This document shows positions 19,730 through 27,903 of a DNA stretch of 64,000 bases, in pieces. Numbering within the stretch: position 1 is the stretch's first letter; every line of letters starts with the position of its first letter. Source of the stretch: Nocardia sp. NRRL S-836 (lineage in GTDB: Bacteria > Actinomycetota > Actinomycetes > Mycobacteriales > Pseudonocardiaceae); the NCBI RefSeq assembly GCF_001279525.1, contig NZ_LGDY01000118.1:9434-73433 (forward strand), written 5' to 3'. The notes beneath the pieces are model-generated. The model made no database searches and was not told the DNA's origin. It was given only the letters and a program-made list of their open reading frames with translations. The translations under genes and the position numbers were made by a program.

Positions 19730-20380
19730 TCCCAGCTCACGCCAGCCGTGCTCGCCCGCGGGGGTGAGCACGACGGCGCGGCTCGTGCCGACCCGCCGGA
19801 CCCAGCCGCGGCCGAGGAACTCGGCGCACAGGTGGGCCCCGGCGGCACCGGCGACGTGCGGCACGCGTTCGGTCCAGTCCAGGCACGCCCTGCTGACCTG
19901 ATGTGTCGACGGCGTGAAGCTGAGCTGTCCCAGCCACGCCAGGCCGTGGTCGGTGACGGCCAGGTCGGCGGTCAGCACGCCCAGCCCCAGCAGGCCGGTC
20001 TTGAGCGCGATGCCGAGCTGACCGGCGAGGTGGTCGTAGCAGGTCCGGCCGCGTGCCATGGCCTCGGACGCGGAGGCCGCCCTGAGCGTGCGCGGCCGTG
20101 GCCGCGGCCCGGCGAACGCGGTCATCGACTCCAGCAGCTCGGCGACGTGCGGGCCCGCGAGCGAGACGTACCGGTGCCGGCCCTGGCGGTGCTCCACGAG
20201 CAGTCCGCCGTCGACCAGCCTGGTCAGGTGCTCGCTGGCGGTCGAGGGCGCCACCCGCGCGTGCCGGGCGAGCTCGGTCGCGGTCCAGGCCCGGCCGTCC
20301 AGCAGCGCGGAGCAGAACGCGGCCCGCGTGCCGTCCGCCAGCAGCGCGGCCACCTGCGCCAATGCCTCCATGTCCGCCAT
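19718..20380 (-). CDS. ArsR/HTH_20-type winged-helix transcriptional regulator
   Basis: 220 residues. The helix-turn-helix lies at about 25-80 (TATELARHARVAPSTASEHL, then LTRLVDGGLLVEHRQGRHRY). The C-terminal half (DHLAGQLGIALKTGLLGLGV...) is the ligand/dimer domain of the longer ArsR-like repressors. No thiol metal-site motif of arsenic sensors is visible. It is divergent from the P450-PEP mutase fusion gene (57-base gap), and the gap holds a perfect palindrome. It therefore probably represses that gene and itself. The ATG three codons downstream is an alternative start. Confidence 0.83.
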   Translation of the reverse strand: MADMEALAQVAALLADGTRAAFCSALLDGRAWTATELARHARVAPSTASEHLTRLVDGGLLVEHRQGRHRYVSLAGPHVAELLESMTAFAGPRPRPRTLRAASASEAMARGRTCYDHLAGQLGIALKTGLLGLGVLTADLAVTDHGLAWLGQLSFTPSTHQVSRACLDWTERVPHVAGAAGAHLCAEFLGRGWVRRVGTSRAVVLTPAGEHGWRELGLLG

Positions 20381-20387
20381 TCTGCGC

Positions 20388-20421
20388 CCGTGACGCTTCG
20401 GCCGGCGCCGAAGCGTCACGG
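20388..20421. promoter_or_regulatory. 34-bp palindrome, probable operator of the ArsR-type regulator
   Basis: CCGTGACGCTTCGGC and its exact reverse complement GCCGAAGCGTCACGG form 15-base arms around a 4-base centre. It sits 7 bases upstream of the regulator start and 16 bases before the fusion gene start, so a bound dimer would block both promoters. Perfect symmetry over 30 bases, in a place with no coding need for it, argues for a binding site. Confidence 0.75.
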
Positions 20422-20437
20422 CCCTAGCGTGCTGACC

Positions 20438-21670
20438 ATGACCGAGAAGCTGCTGACCCTGCCCGTGCCGCACGTCCCCGCGGGTGAGAGCGGGGTGGCG
20501 TGGCTGCGCTCCACCGTCGTCCGCTTCAGCAACGGCACCGAGCACGCCCGCCGCCGCGCGCTCACGACCGCCTTGCTGGAGGGTGTCGACGCCACCACGC
20601 TCGACGAGCTGGCCGCGCAGGTCCTGCCGGGCGCGCTGGACGACGTCGCGGTGATCGCGCCGAGCTACCAGCCGCACGAAGACATCACCTCAGCGGCTGA
20701 CAGGGCCGTGGAACGTCTGGTGGCCCGGCACGGGCGCACGGAGACCACCGCGGCCCGGATCGGGCTCCTGGTGCAGGCCTGGGCCGCAACGCGGGCGTTC
20801 GCCGGGCACCTGACCGCCGGGAACCCGGCTCCCCCGGTCCCGCTGACCCGCCGCGAGACCGCCGCGGGCGTGGTCGAGGTCGACCTCACCGGCCACCCGT
20901 TCGGCCACGGCGCGCACGCGTGCCCCGGCCGCGAGCTCGCCACGAAGATCGCCAAGAACATGGCGTTCCGCGCCCTGCACCACCGCGACGAGCCGTTGCT
21001 GCTGCCGAACGCCTGGGACCACGCCACCGCCGTCGCGCTCCAGGAGGCCGGCTACCTCGCCGTCGGCACGACGAGCTTCGGGGTGTCGGCCGCGCACGGC
21101 GTGCCGGACGCGTCCGGACTGGCCGAGGAGCCCACCCGCACCCTCGCCCGCCTGCTCACGACCCTGCCGTGCCCGGTCACCGCCGACGTCGAGGCCGGCT
21201 TCTCCGCCGACCCCGGCGAGGTCGCCGAGTACGTCGCCTCGCTGGGCGTGTCCGGGGTGAACCTGGAGGACGGCCGCGCCGACCACCTCGCGGACCCGGC
21301 CCACCAGGCCGAACTCGTCGCGGCGGTCAAGCGGCGCTGCCCCGGCGTGTTCGTGAACGCCCGCGTCGACACGCACTGGCTCGGCATCGACGCGACGCTG
21401 CCCGAGGTGCTGACTCGCGCGGAGCACTACCTCGCCGCCGGCGCCGACGGGATCTTCGTGCCGCGCCTGCCGCTGCCGGACGTGGCGGCGTTCACGGCCA
21501 CGTTCGACGCGCCGCTGAACGTGCTGGCCGGGGAGCCGGTGCGGCGGCTGGCCGACCTGGGCGTGCGGCGGATCAGCACGGGCTCGCAGCTGTTCCGCGC
21601 CGCCCGCGCCGCGGCCGTGGCGACCGCTGACGCCCTGCTCAGCCCAGGAACACGTTCCGGCGCTGCGTGA
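20438..21670 (+). CDS. Fusion: P450-like heme-loop segment plus PEP mutase/isocitrate lyase domain
   Basis: 410 residues in one frame. Residues 1-175 resemble a shortened cytochrome P450: VVRFSNGTEHARRRALTTAL-type N-part and the heme-ligand loop FGHGAHACPGRELA with Cys162, but no visible I-helix or ExxR motif. Residues 176-405 form a complete PEP mutase/isocitrate-lyase-family barrel (LLLPNAWDHATAVALQEAGY, TADVEAGFS, GVNLEDG, NARVDTHWLG). ATG at residue 176 would start a normal stand-alone enzyme, so this may be two genes joined by loss of a stop. The last 32 bases overlap the convergent acyltransferase gene. The reaction is unknown. Confidence 0.8.
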   Translation: MTEKLLTLPVPHVPAGESGVAWLRSTVVRFSNGTEHARRRALTTALLEGVDATTLDELAAQVLPGALDDVAVIAPSYQPHEDITSAADRAVERLVARHGRTETTAARIGLLVQAWAATRAFAGHLTAGNPAPPVPLTRRETAAGVVEVDLTGHPFGHGAHACPGRELATKIAKNMAFRALHHRDEPLLLPNAWDHATAVALQEAGYLAVGTTSFGVSAAHGVPDASGLAEEPTRTLARLLTTLPCPVTADVEAGFSADPGEVAEYVASLGVSGVNLEDGRADHLADPAHQAELVAAVKRRCPGVFVNARVDTHWLGIDATLPEVLTRAEHYLAAGADGIFVPRLPLPDVAAFTATFDAPLNVLAGEPVRRLADLGVRRISTGSQLFRAARAAAVATADALLSPGTRSGAA

Positions 21671-22610
21671 GCAGCCGGTACAGCGTCTGCTGGATCGTCT
21701 CGCGCACCTGGTCGGTCAGGTTGAACACCAGCATCGGGTCGTCGGCGGCGTTCTCGCCGAAGGCGTCCGTGCGGATCGGCTCACCGAACTCGATGTACCA
21801 CTTCGACGGCAGCGGGATCGCGCCCAGCGGCCCCAGCAGCGGGAAGAACGGCGTCACCGGGAAGTACGGGAAGCCGAACAGCCGCGCCAGCGCCTTGATG
21901 TCGCCGATCATCGGGTAGATCTCCTCGGCACCGACGATCGAGCACGGGATGATCGGCGTGCCGGTCTTGAGCGCCGCCGCCACGAACCCGCCGCGGCCGA
22001 AGCGCTGCAGCTTGTAGCGGTCCTTGAACGGCTTGCCGATGCCCTTGAAGCCCTCCGGCCACACGCCCACCAGCTCGCCGGACGACAGCAGCCGCTCGGC
22101 GTCCGGGTTGCACGCGAGCGTCTGCCCCGACTTGCGGGCCAGCGCGCCCAGCACCGGCGTGCGGAACACCAGGTCGGCGCCCAGCATGCGCATGTGCCGC
22201 TGCGCCGGGTGCTCGGACGCGATGCCGAACGACGTCATCAGCGCGTCGAGCGGCAACGTGCCGGAGTGGTTCGCCACGATCAGCGCGCCACCGTCCGCCG
22301 GGATGTTCGACATGCCGATCGTCTCGACCCGGAACCACTTCTCGTACAGCGGCTTGAGCGGCGGCATCAGCACGTTCTCGGTCAGGTCGCGGTCGAACCC
22401 GAACTCGTCGACCTGGTAGTCGCCCGTGATCCGCCTGCGCGCGAACGCCAGCAGGTCGGCCAGCCTGCGTTCCCAGTCCGGCGGCGCGGACCGGTGCTGC
22501 TCCGGCTCCGGGACCACCTCGACGTGCCGCGCTCTGCGTGCGGCGTCGCGCTCCGGGTCGTGCAGCGGGATAACGCGTGCACCTGCCACTGCGTTCATCT
22601 CCTCAGGCAA
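21639..22610 (-). CDS. PlsC-type 1-acylglycerol-3-phosphate acyltransferase family protein
   Basis: 323 residues. After a 90-residue hydrophilic lead, the acyltransferase domain carries the HX4D catalytic motif in IVANHSGTLPLDALM and the substrate motif VWPEGFKGIGKPF. Membrane association is likely peripheral. It sits four bases after the NAD-epimerase gene and is probably cotranscribed with it. The same pair occurs in mycobacteria, as I recall. Start ATG 22610; MNAVAGAR four codons later is an alternative. Confidence 0.85.
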   Translation of the reverse strand: MPEEMNAVAGARVIPLHDPERDAARRARHVEVVPEPEQHRSAPPDWERRLADLLAFARRRITGDYQVDEFGFDRDLTENVLMPPLKPLYEKWFRVETIGMSNIPADGGALIVANHSGTLPLDALMTSFGIASEHPAQRHMRMLGADLVFRTPVLGALARKSGQTLACNPDAERLLSSGELVGVWPEGFKGIGKPFKDRYKLQRFGRGGFVAAALKTGTPIIPCSIVGAEEIYPMIGDIKALARLFGFPYFPVTPFFPLLGPLGAIPLPSKWYIEFGEPIRTDAFGENAADDPMLVFNLTDQVRETIQQTLYRLLTQRRNVFLG

Positions 22611-22613
22611 AGA

Positions 22614-23651
22614 TCAGCGGAAACGAGCTGCCGCGTCGAGGATTCCCCGTTCCGCGGCGTCGATCGTCTCCTGGTCGACGAGCGGCTTGAGACCCCGGCC
22701 ACTCACGTAGTCGTCGAAGGCCTGCTGGGTGGTCCACCGCGGCGTGAACCCGAACTCCTCCTTCAGCAGGGTGGTGTCAACCACGCGCCCCCAGTTGAGG
22801 AACCTCATCTGGTCGGGCGAGAAGTCGACGAGCCGGGCGCTCCGGAAGAAGCCGCCGACCGTGGGCACGGCCATGCTGGGCACCGGCAGGTTCAGCCTGC
22901 CCGCCCTGCGGATGGCCTGCGACAACAGCAGCACGCCGTCGCCGCCCACGTTGAACACGCCCGGCAGGTCGTGCAGCGTCGCGCGTTCGAGGACGGCGAG
23001 CGCGTCCTCGGAGTGCAACAGCTGCACGCGCGCGTCGTAGCCCAGGACCGTGGGCACGACCGGGAGCGCGAAGTAGCGGGTGAGGACCGTGTCGATGCGC
23101 GGCCCGATGAAGTTGGTGAAGCGCAGCGTGGTCACGTTCACGTCCGGCCTGCGGCGGCCGAACCCGCGCACGTACCCCTCGACCTCGACCGCGTCCTTGG
23201 CGTAACCGGACGACGGCAGGTCCTTGGGCCCCATGTCCTCGGTGAACACCGCCGGGTCCCGCGAGCTCGACCCGTATACGGCGCTCGTGGACTTCACGAC
23301 GAGCTTGCGCACCTTCGGCGACTTCTGGCACGCGGCCAGCAGCTGCATGGTGCCGATGACGTTCATCTCCTTCATCACCGTGCGGCCGGTGGGCCCGGCC
23401 GGGTTGGCGGTGACGGAGGCGTGGACCACCGTGTCCACGTTCGCCGTGGCGATGACCTTGCTGATCAGCGGGTTGCGGATGTCGGCCCGCACGAACTCCG
23501 CCCGTCCCATCCGGCGCAGCAGGTCACGCGGTGGCGGCTCGGTGTCGACCCCGAGCACGCGCTCGACGTCCGGGTTGGCGGCGAACCGCGCGGCGAGGTG
23601 GCCGCCGAGGAAGCGGCTGACTCCGGTGACGAGGACGACCCTGGGCGTCAT
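22614..23651 (-). CDS. NAD-dependent epimerase/dehydratase (extended SDR)
   Basis: 345 residues. The Rossmann motif VLVTGVSRFLGGHLAARF (TGxxxxxG) is at the N-terminus. The acid-binding DTEP, the Tyr/Lys region SSGYAKDAVE and the FTNFIGPR segment fit the extended SDR group related to GalE. ATG 23651 opens directly into the nucleotide-binding strand; upstream in-frame sequence is not conserved-looking. Its substrate could be a nucleotide sugar, but this is not proven. It is followed after two bases by the acyltransferase gene. Confidence 0.85.
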   Translation of the reverse strand: MTPRVVLVTGVSRFLGGHLAARFAANPDVERVLGVDTEPPPRDLLRRMGRAEFVRADIRNPLISKVIATANVDTVVHASVTANPAGPTGRTVMKEMNVIGTMQLLAACQKSPKVRKLVVKSTSAVYGSSSRDPAVFTEDMGPKDLPSSGYAKDAVEVEGYVRGFGRRRPDVNVTTLRFTNFIGPRIDTVLTRYFALPVVPTVLGYDARVQLLHSEDALAVLERATLHDLPGVFNVGGDGVLLLSQAIRRAGRLNLPVPSMAVPTVGGFFRSARLVDFSPDQMRFLNWGRVVDTTLLKEEFGFTPRWTTQQAFDDYVSGRGLKPLVDQETIDAAERGILDAAARFR

Positions 23652-23860
23652 GCGACTCCAAGCAGACGGGCGTGGCGATTGGTCGATGTTACAAGCCGGA
23701 TGTGAAACCGAGCGGGGCCGGAACGCCGTCTTGACGCAGGTCACGCGGGCTTCACGGCCCAATCACCCGATCGGCGGCGACCGTTCCCGTGTTTCCGGGC
23801 AAGCGTCTCACTGGGTGAAATTCCGTGCCACCGCAACTACCCGGCGTGGCCGGAAAAGCA

Positions 23861-23897
23861 ACCACCGCCGGCCCCTGCGAGAGGGACCGGCGGTGGT
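23861..23897 (-). terminator. Terminator downstream of the bS22 gene
   Basis: ACCACCGCCGG (23861-23871) pairs perfectly with CCGGCGGTGGT (23887-23897), a 15-base loop between. Read on the minus strand, the stem is followed by TGCTTTTCC, a short T-rich tail. It sits 15 bases past the bS22 stop codon. Confidence 0.75.
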
Positions 23898-23912
23898 GAG
23901 AGCCGCACGGGC

Positions 23913-24014
23913 TTACTTACCGCGCTTCCTGCGCTGGACGCGAGTCTTGCGCAGCAGCTTGCGGTGCTTCTTCTTCGACATGCGCTTGCGGCGCTTCTTG
24001 ATGACCGAGCCCAT
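23913..24014 (-). CDS. 30S ribosomal protein bS22 (AURKAIP1/COX24-domain protein)
   Basis: A 33-residue, extremely basic protein: [20 protein letters not shown] followed by [16 protein letters not shown] 24014 to TAA. It is too short for normal gene finding, but it is identical in character to the tiny actinobacterial protein found near the 30S decoding centre in mycobacterial ribosome structures. It is flanked by its own terminator and lies between the HTH protein and the NAD-epimerase, as in mycobacteria. Confidence 0.93.
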   Translation of the reverse strand: MGSVIKKRRKRMSKKKHRKLLRKTRVQRRKRGK

Positions 24015-24145
24015 GCGGGTTCCTTAGCTCTAGACGTTGCTTTGACTGGCGCGCCCCAGCCTTGGCCGTGTCAAGCACGGCGCGCCGGTAAGCACGATCG
24101 GCCTACCAGTCTACCCGCTGGGGTTCGCCCGTCCTGCAACGCCCT

Positions 24146-24358
24146 TCAGCCGGCGTCGAAGTACGCGTTCTCGAGGTAGGCGTGCACCGCTTTCTCGGGC
24201 ACCCGGAACGACTTGCCGACCCGCACAGCGGGCAGCTCACCGGAGTGCACCAGGCGGTACACGGTCATCTTCGAGACCCGCATCATCGAGGCCACCTCAG
24301 CCACGGTCAGGAACTGCACCTGAGCGAGACCAGTTCGTTCGTTCTCCTTCGCAGACAT
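24146..24358 (-). CDS. Excisionase/MerR-like HTH DNA-binding protein (BdtA-like)
   Basis: 70 residues. FLTVAEVASMMRVSKMTVYR then LVHSGELPAVRVGKSFRVPE is the winged helix-turn-helix of the excisionase/BldC-like family, taking up nearly all of the protein. It is a stand-alone DNA-binding domain with no effector domain. It resembles the small HTH protein that sits next to bS22 and proC in Streptomyces and mycobacteria. Target sites are unknown. Confidence 0.85.
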   Translation of the reverse strand: MSAKENERTGLAQVQFLTVAEVASMMRVSKMTVYRLVHSGELPAVRVGKSFRVPEKAVHAYLENAYFDAG

Positions 24359-24475
24359 ACATCACCGCATCCTTCGACACGTGTCGTGCCGTCGGTCTTC
24401 CCCACCGACGGTTCGACACGCACGTGCTGCTCTGAGAGTAGCGGGACTGGTGTGACTCCTGCGACGACCAACCGG

Positions 24476-25285
24476 TCAGTCCTCGTGCTGGCGGCCCAGT
24501 TCGACGGAGCGGTCGCGGGCGGACTCGATGGCGGCCAGCAGTGCGGCGCGGACGCCGTGCTTCTCCAGCTCGCGGATCGCCATGATCGTCGTACCGGCCG
24601 GCGAGGTGACCGCCTCGCGCAGGATGACCGGGTGCGACTGGCCCTGGGCCAGCATCGTCGCCGCGCCCACGGCCGACTGGATGATCAGCTGGGAGGCCAG
24701 GTCGCGCGGGATGCCGAGCAGGATGCCCGCGTCGATCATCGCCTCGACCAGGAAGAAGAAGTACGCCGGTCCGGAACCCGACAACGCCGTCACGGCGTCC
24801 TGCTGCGACTCCGGCACGACCGCGACCTTGCCCACGGTCGACAGCAGCTCCTCGACGACCTTGAGGTGCTCGGGCGTGGCGTTGGAACCGCCGGAGACCG
24901 CGCTCATCGCCGCACCGACGACCATCGGCGTGTTCGGCATCACCCGGACCACCGGCGTGCCCTCGGGCAGCCTGCGTTCGAACAGGGCGGTCGGCAGGCC
25001 CGCGCACAGCGACACGATCAGCGTGCCGGCCCGCAGCACCGGCGCGAGCTCGGTCAGCAACGGCTCGATGTCCTGCGGCTTGACGGCGACGATCAGCACG
25101 TCCGCCTTCTGCGCGGCACCGGCGACCGTCACCGCCTCGAACCCGTACTGCTCGGTGAGCGAGCGCGCACGGGCCTCGTGCTTCTCGGTGAACATCAGAT
25201 CGGCGGCCGGCCGGCCGCCCTGCAGAAGCCCGGACAGCAGCGCCTCACCGATCTTGCCCGCGCCGAGCACCGCGATCTTCGTCAT
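24476..25285 (-). CDS. proC: Pyrroline-5-carboxylate reductase
   Basis: 269 residues. NAD(P)H-dependent last step of proline synthesis. The N-terminal nucleotide-binding motif is IAVLGAGKIGEALLSGLL. The family segments RVMPNTPMVVGAAMSAVS and ALSGSGPAYFFFLVEAMIDA (substrate-binding helix) and the C-terminal TSPAGTTIMAIRELE are all present. Start ATG 25285. The proline-degrading enzyme is encoded 0.8 kb upstream on the same strand, with a thioesterase between, so synthesis and breakdown genes lie together. Confidence 0.95.
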   Translation of the reverse strand: MTKIAVLGAGKIGEALLSGLLQGGRPAADLMFTEKHEARARSLTEQYGFEAVTVAGAAQKADVLIVAVKPQDIEPLLTELAPVLRAGTLIVSLCAGLPTALFERRLPEGTPVVRVMPNTPMVVGAAMSAVSGGSNATPEHLKVVEELLSTVGKVAVVPESQQDAVTALSGSGPAYFFFLVEAMIDAGILLGIPRDLASQLIIQSAVGAATMLAQGQSHPVILREAVTSPAGTTIMAIRELEKHGVRAALLAAIESARDRSVELGRQHED

Positions 25286-25295
25286 CGGTCAAGTC

Positions 25296-26078
25296 TCACA
25301 CAGCCGGCGTCAGCGCCAACTGCCGTGCCTGGCACACCAGCCGGCCCGCCGCGTCGATCACGGTGGCGTCCTCGTCGAACCACTGCCCGTGCACCGCCCG
25401 GCAGCTGACGTGGATGCGCAGCCACCCCGGCACCGGCCGTGCCCGCAGCAACGCCGTCAGCTGCACCGTCGGCGACCAGCCGAAGCGGCCCAGGTTGAAC
25501 GTCACCGGCATCGACAGGTCGCCCGCCAGCAGCGCGAAGTACGGGTCGGGGTGCTCGTCGATCGGCCGGGCCCACAGCTTGAACTCCAGCGGCCCGTCCG
25601 TGCGCCGGTCGAGGAACGCCGCCGACTCGCGGTCCACCCGCAGGTCGCACAGCGCGCCGACCTTGTAGGAGCCGCCCGTCGGGAACGACGCCAGCTCGAT
25701 CGACCCCGGCGGCGGTGCGGCGGGCATCGCCGGCAGGTTCACGTAGTCGGCGCGGTGCTCCGGGATCCGCCCGAGCGTGACCGACGCCTCGACGCACACC
25801 TGGCCGCGCTGCTCCATCGTCACCGCGACCACCGTCGCCGTCCGCCCCGCCTTGCGCAGGTCGGTCCTGACCAGCACCGGCCCGACCTCCGGCGCGCGCA
25901 GGAACTGCGCGGCCACGGCCAGCGGGTCGCCGTCCACCGACTGCGCCGCCGCCCTCGTCATCACCGCCAGGAGGAACCCGCCGTGGGGCTTCGGGCCCAC
26001 CGTCCACTCCGCGGGGAGCGAGGCGGTGAAGGTGCCGTCGCCGAGCGAGCGCACCGCGCTGGACTTCGTGAAGGTCAT
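25296..26078 (-). CDS. Acyl-CoA thioesterase-like protein (double hot-dog)
   Basis: 260 residues. The sequence GFLLAVMTRAAAQSVDGDPL, then AAQFLRAPEVGPVLVRTDL, fits an N-terminal 4HBT_3-type hot-dog; a second one follows from about residue 140 (FKLWARPIDEHPDPYFALLA). No signal peptide. Its ATG overlaps the proline dehydrogenase stop by four bases, so it is cotranscribed with it, although the two reactions have no obvious link. It ends ten bases before proC. Confidence 0.78.
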   Translation of the reverse strand: MTFTKSSAVRSLGDGTFTASLPAEWTVGPKPHGGFLLAVMTRAAAQSVDGDPLAVAAQFLRAPEVGPVLVRTDLRKAGRTATVVAVTMEQRGQVCVEASVTLGRIPEHRADYVNLPAMPAAPPPGSIELASFPTGGSYKVGALCDLRVDRESAAFLDRRTDGPLEFKLWARPIDEHPDPYFALLAGDLSMPVTFNLGRFGWSPTVQLTALLRARPVPGWLRIHVSCRAVHGQWFDEDATVIDAAGRLVCQARQLALTPAV

Positions 26079-26971
26079 GAGCGGCTGACCAGCGACCGCA
26101 GGAAGAAAGTCACGTTGGCAGGCCGTTCTGCAAGTCGCCGCATGAGATATCCGTACCACTGCTCGCCGTAGGGAACATAAATGCGCGCGCCGAGCCGTAC
26201 CTGCTCCTGCGGCCGCACGCCGTACAACATCTGGTACTCGAAATCCGTTTTGTCGTACCACCGGGCGCGTTCACCGATGATCTCGATCAGCCGCGGGTCG
26301 TGGGTGGCGAACATCGGGTAGCCCTCCCCGGCGAGGAGGACGTTCAGGCACCGCACGTAGTTCAGGTCGACCTCGTGCGGGTCCTGGATCGCGACCTCCG
26401 CCGGTTCCGCGTAGGCGCCCTTGACCAGGCGCACCCGGCTGCCGGGCCCGGCGAGCTGACGGCAGTCGTCCAGCGTCCGGTGCAGGTAGGTCTGCAGCAC
26501 CGCCCCGACCCACGGCCAGGTTCTGCGCAGCTCGTGCAGCACCTGCAGCGTCGAGTCCGTGGTGGTGTGGTCCTCCATGTCGAGCGTGACCGTCGTCCCG
26601 CACTGCTCGGCGGCCGCGCAGATCCGCGAGGCGTTCGTCAGCGCCAGCGACCCGTCGAGCGCCTGCCCGACCGCCGACAGCTTCACGCTGACCTCGGACC
26701 GTTCGGCCAGCCCAGCGGCGTGCAGCGCGTCGAGCAACTCCAGGTAGGCCTGGACCGTCCGCTCGGCCTGCGCCTCGTCGGTGGCGTCCTCGCCTAGGTA
26801 GTCGAGCGTGACCGGCAGCCCCAGGCCGCGCACGACGCCGACCGCGTCCGCCGTCGTCTCGCCCGCCACGAACCGCTGCACGACGTTCCGGCTGACGGGT
26901 GCGCCGGCGACGAGGCGCCGGACCGTCTCGTTGCGAGACGCGGCCATGATCAACGCTCGCAGCGGGTCCAC
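26075..26971 (-). CDS. Proline dehydrogenase
   Basis: 298 residues. FAD enzyme that oxidises proline to pyrroline-5-carboxylate. Visible motifs are VSVKLSAVGQALDG, TLDMEDHTTTD, RLVKGAYAEPAEVA and TFHD-equivalent MFATHDPRLIEI; the C-terminal YEFQML-like DFEYQMLYGVRPQEQVRLGA and YVPYGEQWYGYLMRRLAERP complete the barrel. It is the monofunctional actinobacterial type, lacking the P5C dehydrogenase domain. Start ATG/GTG at 26971. Confidence 0.92.
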   Translation of the reverse strand: MDPLRALIMAASRNETVRRLVAGAPVSRNVVQRFVAGETTADAVGVVRGLGLPVTLDYLGEDATDEAQAERTVQAYLELLDALHAAGLAERSEVSVKLSAVGQALDGSLALTNASRICAAAEQCGTTVTLDMEDHTTTDSTLQVLHELRRTWPWVGAVLQTYLHRTLDDCRQLAGPGSRVRLVKGAYAEPAEVAIQDPHEVDLNYVRCLNVLLAGEGYPMFATHDPRLIEIIGERARWYDKTDFEYQMLYGVRPQEQVRLGARIYVPYGEQWYGYLMRRLAERPANVTFFLRSLVSRS

Positions 26972-27060
26972 ACCCGAACCCTAACCCGCTGGCCTCCGCC
27001 GCTCAGCGCACGCGGGGTCCTTTCGTGCGCCGCGGGAGTGCGGAAGCTCCCCGCGTGCGC

Positions 27061-27903
27061 TCAGGACCGGGCGGAGCGAGGGGTGGTGGAGGTGCCGTCG
27101 GCCGGCCAGTCGAGGTGCAGGCGGGCGAACAGCAACGCCTCCGCGAGCATCTCCCGCCGCGCCGCCGGGGTGGCCGCCCGCCGGGTGTTGACCTCCAGCA
27201 CGACCTGGCCGTCGAACCCGCCGCGCGCCAGCATCTCGCACAGCTCGGCGCACGGCTGCGTGCCGCGTCCCGGAACCATGTGCTCGTCCTTGGGCGCACC
27301 GGACCCGTCGGCGAGGTGGACGTGCCGCAGCCCGTCGCCCATCCGCTTGGCCAGCTCCAGCGCGTCCATGTGCGCCGCGGCCGAGTGCGACAGGTCGAGG
27401 GTGTAGTTGCGGTGCCCGACGTCGGTCGGGTCGATCGAGGGCTTGAACGCGGTCATCTGCACCGAGCGCCCACGCCCGAGGGGCCGCTTCACCGGGAACA
27501 TGTTCTCCACGGCGATCGCGATCCCGCTCTCGTCCTCCAGCTCCTCGACCAGCGCGGCGAACCCGTCCGCGTACCGGCGCTGCCACCGGAACGGCGGGTG
27601 CAGCACCACGGTCGGCGCGTTCAGGTCGGCGGCGGCCCGCACGGCCTTGCGCAGCCGTTCGACCGGGTCGGGCGACCACACGCGCTGCGAGATCAGCAGG
27701 CACGGCGCGTGCACGGCCAGCACCGGCAGGCCCGAGCGGTTCGACAACCGGTCGACGGCGCGGATGTCCTGCGACACCGGGTCGGCCCAGACCATCAGCT
27801 CGACACCGTCGTAGCCCAGCTCGGACGCGATCTCGAAGGCCGCTCCGGCGGGCTGCGGGTACACCGATGCCGTGGACAGCCCGACCGGGACGCGGGCCGT
27901 CAA
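27061..27903 (-). CDS. Sugar phosphate isomerase/epimerase-family TIM barrel
   Basis: 280 residues starting at TTG 27903. This TTG shares four bases with the preceding stop (TTGA), a coupled start. The AP-endonuclease-2-like barrel starts VGLSTASVYPQPAGAAFEIA and holds metal-ligand-type residues: GVELMVW, HAPCLL, VVLHPP, AVENMFP, LDLSHSAAAHMD, HVHLADGSG and VVLEVNTRR. It lies downstream of the Pro-rich membrane protein and Ppx genes. The substrate is not evident. Confidence 0.82.
   Translation of the reverse strand: MTARVPVGLSTASVYPQPAGAAFEIASELGYDGVELMVWADPVSQDIRAVDRLSNRSGLPVLAVHAPCLLISQRVWSPDPVERLRKAVRAAADLNAPTVVLHPPFRWQRRYADGFAALVEELEDESGIAIAVENMFPVKRPLGRGRSVQMTAFKPSIDPTDVGHRNYTLDLSHSAAAHMDALELAKRMGDGLRHVHLADGSGAPKDEHMVPGRGTQPCAELCEMLARGGFDGQVVLEVNTRRAATPAARREMLAEALLFARLHLDWPADGTSTTPRSARS

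Noticed and set aside
23800..23860. Stretch GGTGAAATTCCGTG...CCGCAACTACCC looks like the core of a cobalamin riboswitch.
   Set aside because: No B12-box (CAGGAGACCTGCC-like) or clear P1 follows, and the next gene in that direction is on the opposite strand. The short match is probably chance.
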